From Pseudomonas sp. RIT409 (lineage in GTDB: Bacteria; Pseudomonadota; Gammaproteobacteria; Pseudomonadales; Pseudomonadaceae), in NCBI RefSeq assembly GCF_003052515.2, contig NZ_QARE02000030.1, positions 1 through 56,794 of the forward strand: a DNA stretch of 56,794 nt, read 5' to 3'. Of this stretch, positions 34,615 through 44,134 are shown in pieces. The translations under genes and the position numbers were made by a program. Every line of letters begins with the position of its first letter. Position 1 is the stretch's first letter. The notes under the pieces are model-generated. The model made no database searches and had not been told where the DNA came from. It saw only the letters and a program-made list of their open reading frames with translations.

Positions 34615-37600
34615 AGCGGTGTTTCCAGTGCGGCATCCGTCTGCACCCCGCGCCAGGCATTGAAGCGGTGGCGCAGACGGTCGAGGTAGAGGTAAACCAC
34701 GGGCGTGGTGTACAGCGTGAGGATCTGGCTGAGCACCAGCCCGCCAATGATGGTCAGGCCCAGCGGACGGCGCATTTCAGCCCCTTCCGCACTGCTGAGC
34801 AACAACGGGACGGCGCCAAGAATGGCGGCCAGTGTGGTCATCAGAATCGGACGAAGCCGTTGCAGACAGGCATTGCGAATCGACTCCACCGGGGTCATGC
34901 CGCTGCCACGTTCCAGTTGCAGCGCCAGGTCGATCATCAGGATGGCGTTCTTTTTCACCACGCCGATCAGCAGGAACAGGCCCAGCAGGGATATCAGGCT
35001 GAACTGACCGCCGGTGAGGTAGATGCTCAGCAACGCACCGACGCCAGCCGATGGCAGGGTCGACAGAATCGTCAGCGGATGAATGTAGCTTTCATAAAGG
35101 ATGCCGAGCACCAGATACACCGCCACCAGCGCACCGAGGATCATGAAGGGCTGGCTCTTCTGGGTGGCGGCGAAAGCGTCGGCGGTCCCTGCCATCTTGG
35201 CGATCACGTCTTCCGGCAACCCGACCGCCGCCACGGCACGCTCGATGGCCGCCGAGGCCTGATCCAGGTCCACGCCTTCGGCCAGATCGAACGAGATATT
35301 CTCCGACGCGAACTGCCCATCGTGGCTGACGCGGTCATCTTCCAGGCTGCGCTCGTAATGCGCGATGGTGGACAACGGCACCCGCGCGCCGTCAGCGGTA
35401 ATGACCTGCACCTGCTGGAGGGTGACCGGGTCCTGGGCGTATTTCGGGTTCACCTCCATCACCACCTGATACTGGTTCAGCGGATCGTAGATGGTGGAGA
35501 CCTGACGTTGGCTGTACGCGTTGTTCAACACCGTGGTGACCATGTTCATGTCGATACCCAGGCGCTTGGCGGCATCCCGGTCGACGACCAGCGTCACCTG
35601 TTGGGTCCCCCCACCGTCCCGGGCGTCGATCGCGGTCAGTTCCTTGAGCGACTTCAACGCCTCCACGACTTTCGGGTACCAGGCGCGCAGGCTTTCCAGA
35701 TCGCCGCTTTGCAGGATGTATTGATACTGCGAGGTGGTCTGTTCACGTCCGCCCCCCAATTGCAGGTCCTGATCCGGTTGCAGGAACAGGCGCCCGCCCG
35801 GCACCGGCGGCATCTCCTTGCGCAGACGCTCGACCACTTGCTCGGCGCCTATCTTGCGTTCGGCGATAGGCTTGAGGCGGACGATGATGAAGGCGTTGCC
35901 GGTGCCGCCGTTTCCACCAATGAATCCCGCGACGCTTTCCACCGCCGGGTCCTTGAGGATCGCGTTGCGGAACACGTCCATCTTCGGCTGCATGACCGAG
36001 AACGAGAGCCCGTCGTCACCCCGTACGAAGCCCATCAACTGGCCGGTGTCCTGCTGCGGCAGGAAGGTTTTCGGCACGACTACGTACAGCGCGATGTTCA
36101 CCCCGATGGTCGCCACCAGGGACAGCAATGTGAGGCGGCGATGACGCAGCACCCAGCCCAGACTGCGGTCGTAGCCGGCCACCATGCGGTCGTTGACCCG
36201 CTGGCTCCAGCGTTGCAGCCGGTTCTCGGACCCGGGCACATGGGGGCGCAGCCAACGTGCGCAGAGCATGGGGGTCAAGGTCAGCGAGACGATGAGCGAC
36301 ACCACGATCGACACCGACAAGGTGATGGAAAACTCGCGAAACAGGCTTTCCACCAGCCCGCCCATGAACAGGATCGACAAGAACACCGCCACCAGCGACA
36401 CGTTCATCGACAACAGGGTGAACCCGACCTCCTTCGAGCCGAGGTAAGCCGCCTGCAGCGGGGGCACGCCCTCATCGATGTGCCGGGAGATGTTTTCCAG
36501 CACCACGATGGCGTCGTCCACCACCAGGCCGGTGGCGAGAATCAAGGCCATCAGCGACAGGTTGTTCAGGGAAAAACCGTAGAGGTACATGACGGCGAAG
36601 GTGCCCACGAGCGACACGGGCACGGCGAGGGTCGGGATCAGCGACGCCCGGAAGCTACCGAGAAACAGGAAGACCACGATGATGACCAGCACCACCGCGA
36701 TCAGCAGGGTCATTTCGGCCTCGTGCAGCGTGGCTTTGATCACCGGCGACCGGTCCATCGCCAGGTCCAGTTTGACGCTGGCGGGCAGCACCGCCTGCAA
36801 CGCTGGCAATTGGGCTTTGATGGCCGCGACCGTCTCGATGATATTGGCCCCGGCCTGGCGGTTGATCACCAGCAACACGGCGGCCTTGTCATTGAAGAAG
36901 CCGCTGTTGTAGCGGTCCTCGACCGAATCCTTGACCTTCGCGACGTCCTTGAGTCGCAGTGCTGCGCCATTGGCGTAATGGATGATCAGCGGTTCGTAAT
37001 CCTTGGCCTTTTCCAACTGATCGTTGGCCTGCACCTGCCAGTTGTGGGCGTCCGTTTCCACGAAGCCCTTGGGCCGTCGCACATTGGAACCGGAAATCGT
37101 CGTGCGCACTTCGTCCAGCGACACGCCGTACTGATCCAGCAGCTTAGGTTCCAGCTCGACGCGCACCGCAGGCAGCGAGCTGCCGCCAATCTGCACCTCA
37201 CCCACACCCTGAACCTGTGACAGGCTCTGGGACAGGATGGTCGAGGCCATGTCGTAGAGTTGGCCCTTTTCCAGCACGTCCGAGGTCAGCGACAGCACCA
37301 TGATCGGCGCTTGCGAGGGGTTGACCTTCTTGTAGGTCGGCATGCTGCGCATCCCGCTCGGCAGCAGGCTACGCGACGCATTGATCGCCGCCTGCACTTC
37401 CCGTGCTGCCCCGTTGATGTCGCGGTCCAGATCGAACTGCAGGATGATCCGCGTGCTGCCCTGGCTCGACCGGCTGCTCATGGTGTTGACCCCGGCGATC
37501 GTCCCCAGCGAACGCTCCAGTGGCGTGGCCACGCTGGACGCCATGATTTCCGGGCTGGCGCCGGGTAGCGACGCACTGACCACGATCACCGGAAAGTCCA

Positions 37601-37718
37601 TGTTCGGCAGCGGTGCCACCGGCAGCAAGCCGAAGCTCACGCCGCCCAGCAGCATGATCGCCAGGCTCAGCAGCAGGGTTGCCACGGGCCGGCGAATGAA
37701 AGGTGCCGACAGATTCAT
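34611..37718 (-). CDS. muxC: RND multidrug efflux permease, MdtC/MuxC type
   Basis: A 1035-residue resistance-nodulation-division permease with 12 membrane segments and two large periplasmic domains. It starts MNLSAPFIRRPVATLLLSLA and has the paired acidic residues in ATGLVVDDAIVVLENISRH on TM4, needed for proton transfer. It pairs with the adjacent MuxB to form a heteromeric pump, as in E. coli MdtBC. GGGAG lies 10 bases before the ATG, which matters because a 118-bp gap separates it from muxB. The stop overlaps opmB. Confidence 0.94.
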   Translation of the reverse strand: MNLSAPFIRRPVATLLLSLAIMLLGGVSFGLLPVAPLPNMDFPVIVVSASLPGASPEIMASSVATPLERSLGTIAGVNTMSSRSSQGSTRIILQFDLDRDINGAAREVQAAINASRSLLPSGMRSMPTYKKVNPSQAPIMVLSLTSDVLEKGQLYDMASTILSQSLSQVQGVGEVQIGGSSLPAVRVELEPKLLDQYGVSLDEVRTTISGSNVRRPKGFVETDAHNWQVQANDQLEKAKDYEPLIIHYANGAALRLKDVAKVKDSVEDRYNSGFFNDKAAVLLVINRQAGANIIETVAAIKAQLPALQAVLPASVKLDLAMDRSPVIKATLHEAEMTLLIAVVLVIIVVFLFLGSFRASLIPTLAVPVSLVGTFAVMYLYGFSLNNLSLMALILATGLVVDDAIVVLENISRHIDEGVPPLQAAYLGSKEVGFTLLSMNVSLVAVFLSILFMGGLVESLFREFSITLSVSIVVSLIVSLTLTPMLCARWLRPHVPGSENRLQRWSQRVNDRMVAGYDRSLGWVLRHRRLTLLSLVATIGVNIALYVVVPKTFLPQQDTGQLMGFVRGDDGLSFSVMQPKMDVFRNAILKDPAVESVAGFIGGNGGTGNAFIIVRLKPIAERKIGAEQVVERLRKEMPPVPGGRLFLQPDQDLQLGGGREQTTSQYQYILQSGDLESLRAWYPKVVEALKSLKELTAIDARDGGGTQQVTLVVDRDAAKRLGIDMNMVTTVLNNAYSQRQVSTIYDPLNQYQVVMEVNPKYAQDPVTLQQVQVITADGARVPLSTIAHYERSLEDDRVSHDGQFASENISFDLAEGVDLDQASAAIERAVAAVGLPEDVIAKMAGTADAFAATQKSQPFMILGALVAVYLVLGILYESYIHPLTILSTLPSAGVGALLSIYLTGGQFSLISLLGLFLLIGVVKKNAILMIDLALQLERGSGMTPVESIRNACLQRLRPILMTTLAAILGAVPLLLSSAEGAEMRRPLGLTIIGGLVLSQILTLYTTPVVYLYLDRLRHRFNAWRGVQTDAALETPL

Positions 37719-37836
37719 GGGGCACTGCTCCCGGTCACGCCAGGCGCGGAGGTCCGTCTTTCAAGCGGCAAGCCACAGAAAAATACCGCACTGCCTCTGC
37801 GCTCGATGCGGCCCACCCCTGCCCCGAAAAACCCGG

Positions 37837-40800
37837 TCATGCAGCCACCTCTGACCCGCGAGAACCGCGTAACCGGCGCCCCAGACGATCGAAATACAGG
37901 TAGATGACCGGCGTGGTGAACAAGGTCAGCACCTGGCTGACCAGCAGGCCGCCGACCATGACCAGGCCCAGTGGCTGGCGCAATTCAGCGCCCGAACCCG
38001 TGGCGAACATCAGCGGGATGGCGCCGAACAGCGCCGCCAGCGTGGTCATCAGAATCGGCCGGAAGCGCAGCAGCGCCGCTTCGTAAATCGCCGTCTGCGG
38101 GTCGACACCGCGGTTGCGCTCGGCGTCGAGGGCGAAGTCGATCATCATGATGGCGTTTTTCTTGACGATGCCGATCAGCAGAATGATGCCGATGATGGCG
38201 ATCATACCCAGGTCGTTACCGCTCAGAATCAACGCCAGCAAGGCGCCGATGGCCGCCGATGGGAGGGTGGAAAGAATCGTGATGGGATGAATGTAACTCT
38301 CGTACAGCACGCCCAGTACGATGTACATCGTCACCACCGCCGCCAGGATCAGCAGCAGGGTGCTGGACAACGACGCCTGGAACGCCTCGGCCGCTCCCTG
38401 GAACTGCGTCTGCACACCCACCGGCATGCCAATGTCCTTCTGCACCTGCTCGATGACGTCCACCGCCTGCCCCAGCGCCACCCCGGGCGCCAGGTTGAAC
38501 GACATCATCACGGCCGGGAATTGACCGATGTGGGCGATGGCCAACTGCGCCTGGCGTTGCTCGATGTGCGCCAGGCTCGACAGCTTGACTTGACCGCCAT
38601 CGGTGGTCTTGACGTAAATCTGCTCCAGCGCCTGAGGCCCCAGTTCACTGCTGGCCGCTGCCTGGAGGACCACCCGGTATTGGCTGGCCTGGGTATAGAT
38701 CGTGGAAATCTGCCGTTGCCCGAACGCGTCGTACAGCGCGTCGGTGATCGCCGAGACGTTGACCCCCAGCCGGCTGGCCGCATCGCGGTCGATGTTCAGG
38801 TACACCTGCAGGCCTTTGTCCTGAAGGTCGCTGGCCACGTCGGTCAATTCCGGACGCTGGGCCAGTGCATCGACCAGCTTGCCGCTCCACAGCGCCAGCA
38901 GTTCGGCGTCTGGCGAGGACATGCTGAACTGGTATTGCGTACGGCTCACGCGGTCTTCGATGGTCAGGTCCTGCACCGGCTGCATGAACAGACGGATATC
39001 CGAGAGCCTGTCCACCTCCGGCTGCAGCCGCTGGATCACCTGCGTGGCGGTCTCCTCACGCTGGCCATGGGGTTTGAGGTTGATCAGCATGCGCCCGCTG
39101 TTGAGGGTGGCGTTGTCGCCATCGACGCCGATGTAGGACGACAGGCTTTCAACCGCCGGGTCTTGCAGCACGATCTTCGCCAAGGCTTGCTGGCGCTCAC
39201 TCATGGCGGCGAACGACACCGCCTGGGGCGCCTCGGAGATGCCCTGGATCACCCCGGTGTCCTGCACCGGGAAAAAGCCTTTCGGGACCGCCAGGTACAA
39301 CAGCACCGTGACGGCCAGGGTGGCGATGGCGATCAGCAGCGTCAGCGGCTGGTGTTTCAATACCCATTGCAACCACCGACCGTAGCCGGCGATCAGCCAA
39401 TCGATCCAGGCACCGCTTGCCCGGTAGAACCTGCCCTGCTCATGCGCCTGCGGCTCACGCTTGAGCAGGCGTGCGCACATCATCGGCGTCAGCGTCAGCG
39501 AGACCACCAGCGAGATCAGGATCGCCACGGCGAGGGTAATCGCGAACTCCCGGAACAAGCGCCCGACCACATCCGCCATGAACAGAAGGGGAATCAGCAC
39601 GGCGATCAGCGAAATGGTCAGGGAAATCAGGGTGAAGCCGATCTGTTTTGCGCCTTTGAGCGCCGCTTGCAGAGGAGAGTCGCCCTCCTCCAGGTGTCGG
39701 GAGATGTTCTCCAGCATGACGATGGCATCGTCCACCACGAAGCCCGTGGCGATGGTCATTGCCATCAAGGTCAGGTTATTGACCGAGAAACCGGCGAGGT
39801 ACATCACGCCGAAGGTCCCCACCAAGGACAGCGGCACGGCCACTGAGGGGATGATGGTCGCGCTCAGGCGACGCAGGAAAAGGAAGGTCACCAATACCAC
39901 CAGAACGATGGCAATCAACAGCTCATGCTGCACGTCGCGTACCGATGCACGGATGGTCTGGGTGCGATCGGTCAACACGACCACGTCCAGCCCGGCGGGC
40001 AGGTTGCTGGTTATGCCAGGCAGCATGGCCTTGATTCGGTCCACCACGTCGATGACGTTCGCGCCCGGTTGACGCTGGATGTTCAGCAGCACGGCCTGGT
40101 TCTGGTTGGCCCACGCCGCCAGCCGTTCGTTCTCCGCACCGTCGACGATTTGCGCCACGTCCTTGAGCCGCAACGGGCCGCCATTGTGATACGCCAGAAT
40201 CAGGTTGGCGTACTCCTCGGGCGACTTGAGTTGGTCATTGGCATCGAGCATCGATACCCGTGTCGGCCCATCGAAGTTGCCCTTTGGAGTGTTGACGTTG
40301 GAGGCGCTGACCAGGGTTCGCACGTCCTCGAGGTTCAAGCCGTTGGCCGCCAGCGCTTCAGGGTTCACCTTGATCCGCACCGCCTGGCGCTGGCCGCCTG
40401 CGATGCTGACCATGCCCACTCCGCTGATCTGTGCGATTTTCTGCGCCATGCGCGTGTCGACCAGGTCATTGAGCTTGGGCAGCAGCATGGTTTTCGAGGT
40501 GATCGCCAGGGTCAGCACAGGCGTGTCCGCCGGATTGACCTTGTTGTAGGTGGGAGGCGCAGGCAGGTCAGTGGGCAACAGGTTGGTCGCGCCATTGATG
40601 GCCGCCTGCACCTCCTGCTCGGCGACATCCATGTTGATGTCCAGGCTGAAGCGCAAGGTGATCACCGAGGCGCCGCCCGAGCTGGTCGAGGCCATTTGCG
40701 TCAAGCCCGGCATCTGCCCGAACTGACGCTCCAGCGGAGCCGTCACGGCGCTGGTCATCACTTGCGGGCTGGCACCGGGGTACAGCGTCATGACCCGGAT

Positions 40801-40932
40801 GGTCGGGTAGTCCACTTGCGGCAACGCGGACACCGGCAGCAGCGTGTAGGCGATCAGACCGGCGAGGACGATCGCCAGCATGCTGAGCGTGGTGGCGACC
40901 GGCCGCAGGATGAACAGGCGTGACAGGTTCAT
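37837..40932 (-). CDS. muxB: RND multidrug efflux permease, MdtB/MuxB type
   Basis: A 1031-residue RND permease, paralogous to MuxC and starting MNLSRLFILRPVATTLSMLA, with TM4 acidic pair in ATGFVVDDAIVMLENISRH. It forms the mixed trimer with MuxC. The ATG overlaps the muxA TGA (GTATGAAC), so the two are translationally coupled. Confidence 0.94.
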   Translation of the reverse strand: MNLSRLFILRPVATTLSMLAIVLAGLIAYTLLPVSALPQVDYPTIRVMTLYPGASPQVMTSAVTAPLERQFGQMPGLTQMASTSSGGASVITLRFSLDINMDVAEQEVQAAINGATNLLPTDLPAPPTYNKVNPADTPVLTLAITSKTMLLPKLNDLVDTRMAQKIAQISGVGMVSIAGGQRQAVRIKVNPEALAANGLNLEDVRTLVSASNVNTPKGNFDGPTRVSMLDANDQLKSPEEYANLILAYHNGGPLRLKDVAQIVDGAENERLAAWANQNQAVLLNIQRQPGANVIDVVDRIKAMLPGITSNLPAGLDVVVLTDRTQTIRASVRDVQHELLIAIVLVVLVTFLFLRRLSATIIPSVAVPLSLVGTFGVMYLAGFSVNNLTLMAMTIATGFVVDDAIVMLENISRHLEEGDSPLQAALKGAKQIGFTLISLTISLIAVLIPLLFMADVVGRLFREFAITLAVAILISLVVSLTLTPMMCARLLKREPQAHEQGRFYRASGAWIDWLIAGYGRWLQWVLKHQPLTLLIAIATLAVTVLLYLAVPKGFFPVQDTGVIQGISEAPQAVSFAAMSERQQALAKIVLQDPAVESLSSYIGVDGDNATLNSGRMLINLKPHGQREETATQVIQRLQPEVDRLSDIRLFMQPVQDLTIEDRVSRTQYQFSMSSPDAELLALWSGKLVDALAQRPELTDVASDLQDKGLQVYLNIDRDAASRLGVNVSAITDALYDAFGQRQISTIYTQASQYRVVLQAAASSELGPQALEQIYVKTTDGGQVKLSSLAHIEQRQAQLAIAHIGQFPAVMMSFNLAPGVALGQAVDVIEQVQKDIGMPVGVQTQFQGAAEAFQASLSSTLLLILAAVVTMYIVLGVLYESYIHPITILSTLPSAAIGALLALILSGNDLGMIAIIGIILLIGIVKKNAIMMIDFALDAERNRGVDPQTAIYEAALLRFRPILMTTLAALFGAIPLMFATGSGAELRQPLGLVMVGGLLVSQVLTLFTTPVIYLYFDRLGRRLRGSRGSEVAA

Positions 40933-42257
40933 ACGTTGCCTTTTTTCACCGGTTCGGCGGTGGCCGATTCACTGGATTCTTTCGAGGGCTTGCCCTGCAG
41001 TTGTCCGCCCGGTGTTTTTGGCACGTCCTTGCTGTCGTTGACCACCTCGACGTCGCTGCCGTCCTTCAGACGGTCCGTACCTTCCAGCACCACGCGGTCC
41101 CCGGCCGCGAGGCCCTCGGTGATCACGGTTGAAGTCTCGTCGCTGGCACCGGTCTTGAGCGGTCGAATGCGCACCTTCTTGTCGCCTTCCAGCACGTAGA
41201 CATACGTGCCATTGACGCCGAACTGCACGGCGGCGGTGGGCACCAGGACGACATTTTTCAGGGTGTTGGCCAGCAGTCGGGCGTTGACGAACTGATTGGG
41301 AAAGAGCATTTCATCTTCATTATCGAAACGCGCCTTGAACTTGAGGGTGCCGGTGGTGAGGTCGATCTGGTTGTCGATGCTCGCCAGCACGCCCTTGGCT
41401 TGTAGCCGGGTGTCTCCACGGTCCCAGGCTTCTACCAACAGCTTGTCGCCCTTGCGGTAATGGCTCAGCACGTCGGCCAGGTCCTTCTCCGGCAGGGTGA
41501 AATTGACCGTGATAGGACGGGTCTGGGTGATGACGGCCAGCGCGGTGGTGTCATTGGCGGCGACGAGGTTGCCGACATCCAATTGACGCAGGCCGATACG
41601 CCCGGAAATCGGCGCGCGGATCTGGGTGAAGTCGAGGTTGAGCTTGGCATCACCCACCGCCGCCTGGTTGGTCTTGATCGTGCCCAGGTACTGGCCGACT
41701 TGAGATTCCGCGGTGTCGAGGGTCTGCTTGGCGATGCTGTCTTCCTTGTACAGGTCGCGATAGCGCTGGACATCGATCTGCGCATTCTTGAGCAGCGCCT
41801 GATTCTGCATCAACGTGCCCTCGGCCTGCTGCAAGGCAATCTGGTAGCTGCGCGGGTCGATCACCGCCAGCAGATCACCGGCCTTGACCCATTGGCCCTC
41901 CTGAAAGTTGACCTTGACCAGCTCCCCTCCCACCCGGCTGCGCACATTGATCGTGTTCATCGCCGTGACGGTACCCAACGCCTTGTAGAAGATCGGAAAG
42001 TCCCCCGTCGTGGCGGCGGCCACTCGCACCGGGACCGGCCCGGTGGAGCCACCGAACCCAGGGCGTGGTGCACCGCTCGCGCGGCCGTTTGCAGCGCTGC
42101 GGCTATTGCTCTTGTGCGCTTGTTCGGCTTTCTGCGCGGAAGCATCGGTTTTGGAGGATGCGCCCGGCCAGTAGTGCCAGCAAACGCCCGCAACGATCAG
42201 GAGAACCAACAGGCTGAGCAGCCAGCGACGGGATGTACGAGGACCAGACAATTGCAT
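40929..42257 (-). CDS. muxA: RND efflux periplasmic adaptor, MdtA/MuxA type
   Basis: A 442-residue membrane-fusion protein. One N-terminal anchor (WLLSLLVLLIVAGVCWHYW) is followed by a linker, a lipoyl half-motif (VGGELVKVNFQEGQWVKAGD), a coiled-coil hairpin, the second lipoyl half (LNLDFTQIRAPISGRIG) and a barrel. The acidic/Lys-rich tail (SKESSESATAEPVKKGNV) is unstructured. It bridges MuxBC to OpmB. Start is uncertain: ATG 42257 puts a basic patch and the anchor at the N-terminus; an ATG at 42287 is also possible. Neither has a strong ribosome site. It is the first gene of the operon, with no regulator gene beside it. Confidence 0.92.
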   Translation of the reverse strand: MQLSGPRTSRRWLLSLLVLLIVAGVCWHYWPGASSKTDASAQKAEQAHKSNSRSAANGRASGAPRPGFGGSTGPVPVRVAAATTGDFPIFYKALGTVTAMNTINVRSRVGGELVKVNFQEGQWVKAGDLLAVIDPRSYQIALQQAEGTLMQNQALLKNAQIDVQRYRDLYKEDSIAKQTLDTAESQVGQYLGTIKTNQAAVGDAKLNLDFTQIRAPISGRIGLRQLDVGNLVAANDTTALAVITQTRPITVNFTLPEKDLADVLSHYRKGDKLLVEAWDRGDTRLQAKGVLASIDNQIDLTTGTLKFKARFDNEDEMLFPNQFVNARLLANTLKNVVLVPTAAVQFGVNGTYVYVLEGDKKVRIRPLKTGASDETSTVITEGLAAGDRVVLEGTDRLKDGSDVEVVNDSKDVPKTPGGQLQGKPSKESSESATAEPVKKGNV

Positions 42258-42392
42258 GAATAAGTCAACCAGTGTGCAGGAGGGCATCTTCAGGAGGCTG
42301 AACAATAAGCATTGTGAACCGCCAAGCAAAGAACCTTTACCGGCAATTTACCTAAGGGAGAAGGCCATAACGTGCTGAAGCACAAATGAAAA

Positions 42393-42413
42393 CGGCCTGA
42401 TCAGATCAGGCCG
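42393..42413 (-). terminator. Intrinsic terminator of tpx
   Basis: CGGCCTGA (42393-42400) pairs with TCAGGCCG (42406-42413) around a 5-base loop that can close further. On the minus strand TTTTCATTT follows. It separates tpx from the mux operon on the same strand. Confidence 0.9.
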
Positions 42414-42467
42414 CTTCATGTATCGAAGTGTTGCCGTGAAGGTTCGGACAACGGGCGCTCGAGGATG

Positions 42468-42968
42468 TTACTTAAGAACCGCCAGCGCCGCCTCGTAGTC
42501 CGGCTCCTGGCCAATCTCCGGCACCAGCTCGCTGTGCAGCACGGTATCGTTCTCATCCAACACCACGACAGCGCGTGCCGTCAGGCCGACCATCGATCCG
42601 TCGGCAATCGCAACGCCATAGGCCTGCATGAAGTCGGCGCCGCGCAGGGTGGACAGGTTCTTGACGTTCTCCAGGCCTTCGGCGCCACAGAAACGCGCCT
42701 GGGCGAACGGCAGGTCGGCGGAAATGCACAACACCACGGCGTTGTCCAAATCATTGGCCTGGGCGTTGAACTTGCGCACCGAGGTGGCGCAGGTCGGGGT
42801 GTCGACGCTTGGGAAAATGTTCAATACCTTGCGCTTGCCGGCAAAGTTTTCCAGGGTCACGTCCGACAGATCGCTGCCCACCAGTTTGAATGCCGGTGCC
42901 TTGCTGCCGACTTTTGGCAGCTCGCCGCTGATCTGTACCGGGGCGCCTCTACGAGTCACTTGAGCCAT
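42468..42968 (-). CDS. tpx: Thiol peroxidase
   Basis: A 166-residue atypical 2-Cys peroxiredoxin that reduces lipid and hydrogen peroxides using thioredoxin. The peroxidatic Cys60 is in SVDTPTCATSVRKF and the resolving Cys94 in AQARFCGAEG, at the family positions. Length equals the usual family length. The ATG at 42968 has AAGGA 10 bases upstream and is preferred to a frame starting at 43013. It is monocistronic with a terminator. Confidence 0.97.
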   Translation of the reverse strand: MAQVTRRGAPVQISGELPKVGSKAPAFKLVGSDLSDVTLENFAGKRKVLNIFPSVDTPTCATSVRKFNAQANDLDNAVVLCISADLPFAQARFCGAEGLENVKNLSTLRGADFMQAYGVAIADGSMVGLTARAVVVLDENDTVLHSELVPEIGQEPDYEAALAVLK

Positions 42969-43068
42969 GAGCTGAGTCCTTATTCTGAGGTTGCAGGGTT
43001 CGGTTTTCGACAAGACCGGAAGTTAAGCACGAAACCGCGCGCCGACCTAACGCCTGGCAGGATTTTTA

Positions 43069-44001
43069 TCATCGGTCGGCCTCATCAGGCAGGGGCTTGT
43101 CGAGCAGGCCAGGCCGTGCGCAGAGCTCGACCAGCCAGTCCACGAACACCCTCACCCGTCGCGACGTCTGCCGATGTGCCGGGTACAGCGCAGTCAACGA
43201 CAACCGGGGCTGTGCGTAATCACCCAAGACCTCGATCAACGCGCCCCGGCGCAACGGCTCGGCGACATGGTAGTAAGGCGACTGCACCAGGCCATAGCCC
43301 GCCAGGCATGCCGCCAGATAGCCGTCTGCGCTGTTGGTGGCGATACTCTTGGGCAGGTTCAGGGCCTGATCCCTGCCCTCGATGACGAATTCCAACCCGT
43401 AACGCTTGTTCGACACCGTGGAGAAATACTCGATGACGTGGTGGCGCGGCAGGTCTGCCAGGGTGCGCGGTACGCCGTGGCGGTCCAGATACGCGGGGCT
43501 GGCGCACACAACCTGACGCATGCGCACCAACGGACGGGCCACCAGCGAATGATCCAGCACCTGCCCTCCGCGTATGACGCAATCGAAACCGTCGCGGATC
43601 AATTCGACGGGCCGGTCGCTCATGCCCACTTCCATTTCCAGGCCAGGGTAGCGTCGAGTGAACTCAGGCAGCGCGGGCATTAGGATCAGACGACCGAAGC
43701 CGGAAGGCATGTCGACCCTCAGCACACCACTGGGCGCTTTGGCCACCGACGAAAACTCCGCTTCGGCGTCATCCAGGTCGTTGAGCAGAGCGACGCACCG
43801 TTCGTAATACGCCTGGCCATCGAGTGTCGGTGTCACTTGGCGAGTGGTGCGCATCAACAACTGCACCCCGAGGTGTGCCTCCAGTTGCTTGATCAACACC
43901 GTGACCGACGCACGCGGCAGGTGCAGGCTGTCAGCCGCCTTGCCAAACCCGCCCAGTTCGACAATGCGGGTGAACACGCGCATGGCATTGAATCGGTCCA
44001 T
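43069..44001 (-). CDS. LysR-family regulator, probably of the divergent aldo-keto reductase
   Basis: A 310-residue LysR protein. The helix-turn-helix is in MRVFTRIVELGGFGKAADSL through LEAHLGVQLLMRTTRQV; the rest is the substrate-binding domain (GVLRVDMPSGFGR to the C-terminus). Divergent transcription from the aldo-keto reductase gene and the T-N11-A palindrome in the gap suggest it controls that gene. The inducer is unknown. Confidence 0.93.
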   Translation of the reverse strand: MDRFNAMRVFTRIVELGGFGKAADSLHLPRASVTVLIKQLEAHLGVQLLMRTTRQVTPTLDGQAYYERCVALLNDLDDAEAEFSSVAKAPSGVLRVDMPSGFGRLILMPALPEFTRRYPGLEMEVGMSDRPVELIRDGFDCVIRGGQVLDHSLVARPLVRMRQVVCASPAYLDRHGVPRTLADLPRHHVIEYFSTVSNKRYGLEFVIEGRDQALNLPKSIATNSADGYLAACLAGYGLVQSPYYHVAEPLRRGALIEVLGDYAQPRLSLTALYPAHRQTSRRVRVFVDWLVELCARPGLLDKPLPDEADR

Positions 44002-44024
44002 GGGGCAGCGGTCCTTTTGGCCAT

Positions 44025-44043
44025 TATTGAGAAAATACGAATA
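44025..44043. promoter_or_regulatory. LysR-type T-N11-A box
   Basis: TATT-N11-AATA, extending to ATTATT/AATAGT with one mismatch, lies 24-42 bp upstream of the LysR start and about 92 bp before the divergent aldo-keto reductase gene, which is where an autoregulatory LysR site is expected. Confidence 0.6.
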
Positions 44044-44134
44044 GTGAAAGCGTTTTTAGCCGGTTTATCTGATTTTTGTCGAGAGCAAGAATGGGAGACG
44101 GTTTTCTCGAATCCCTTAAAAAAAGGAAAACATC

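Noticed and set aside
34668..37220. An 850-codon open frame on the plus strand opposite muxC
   Set aside because: It is antisense to a clear RND permease; its translation is rich in His, Gln and Arg with no domain, as expected for the antisense frame of a high-GC gene.
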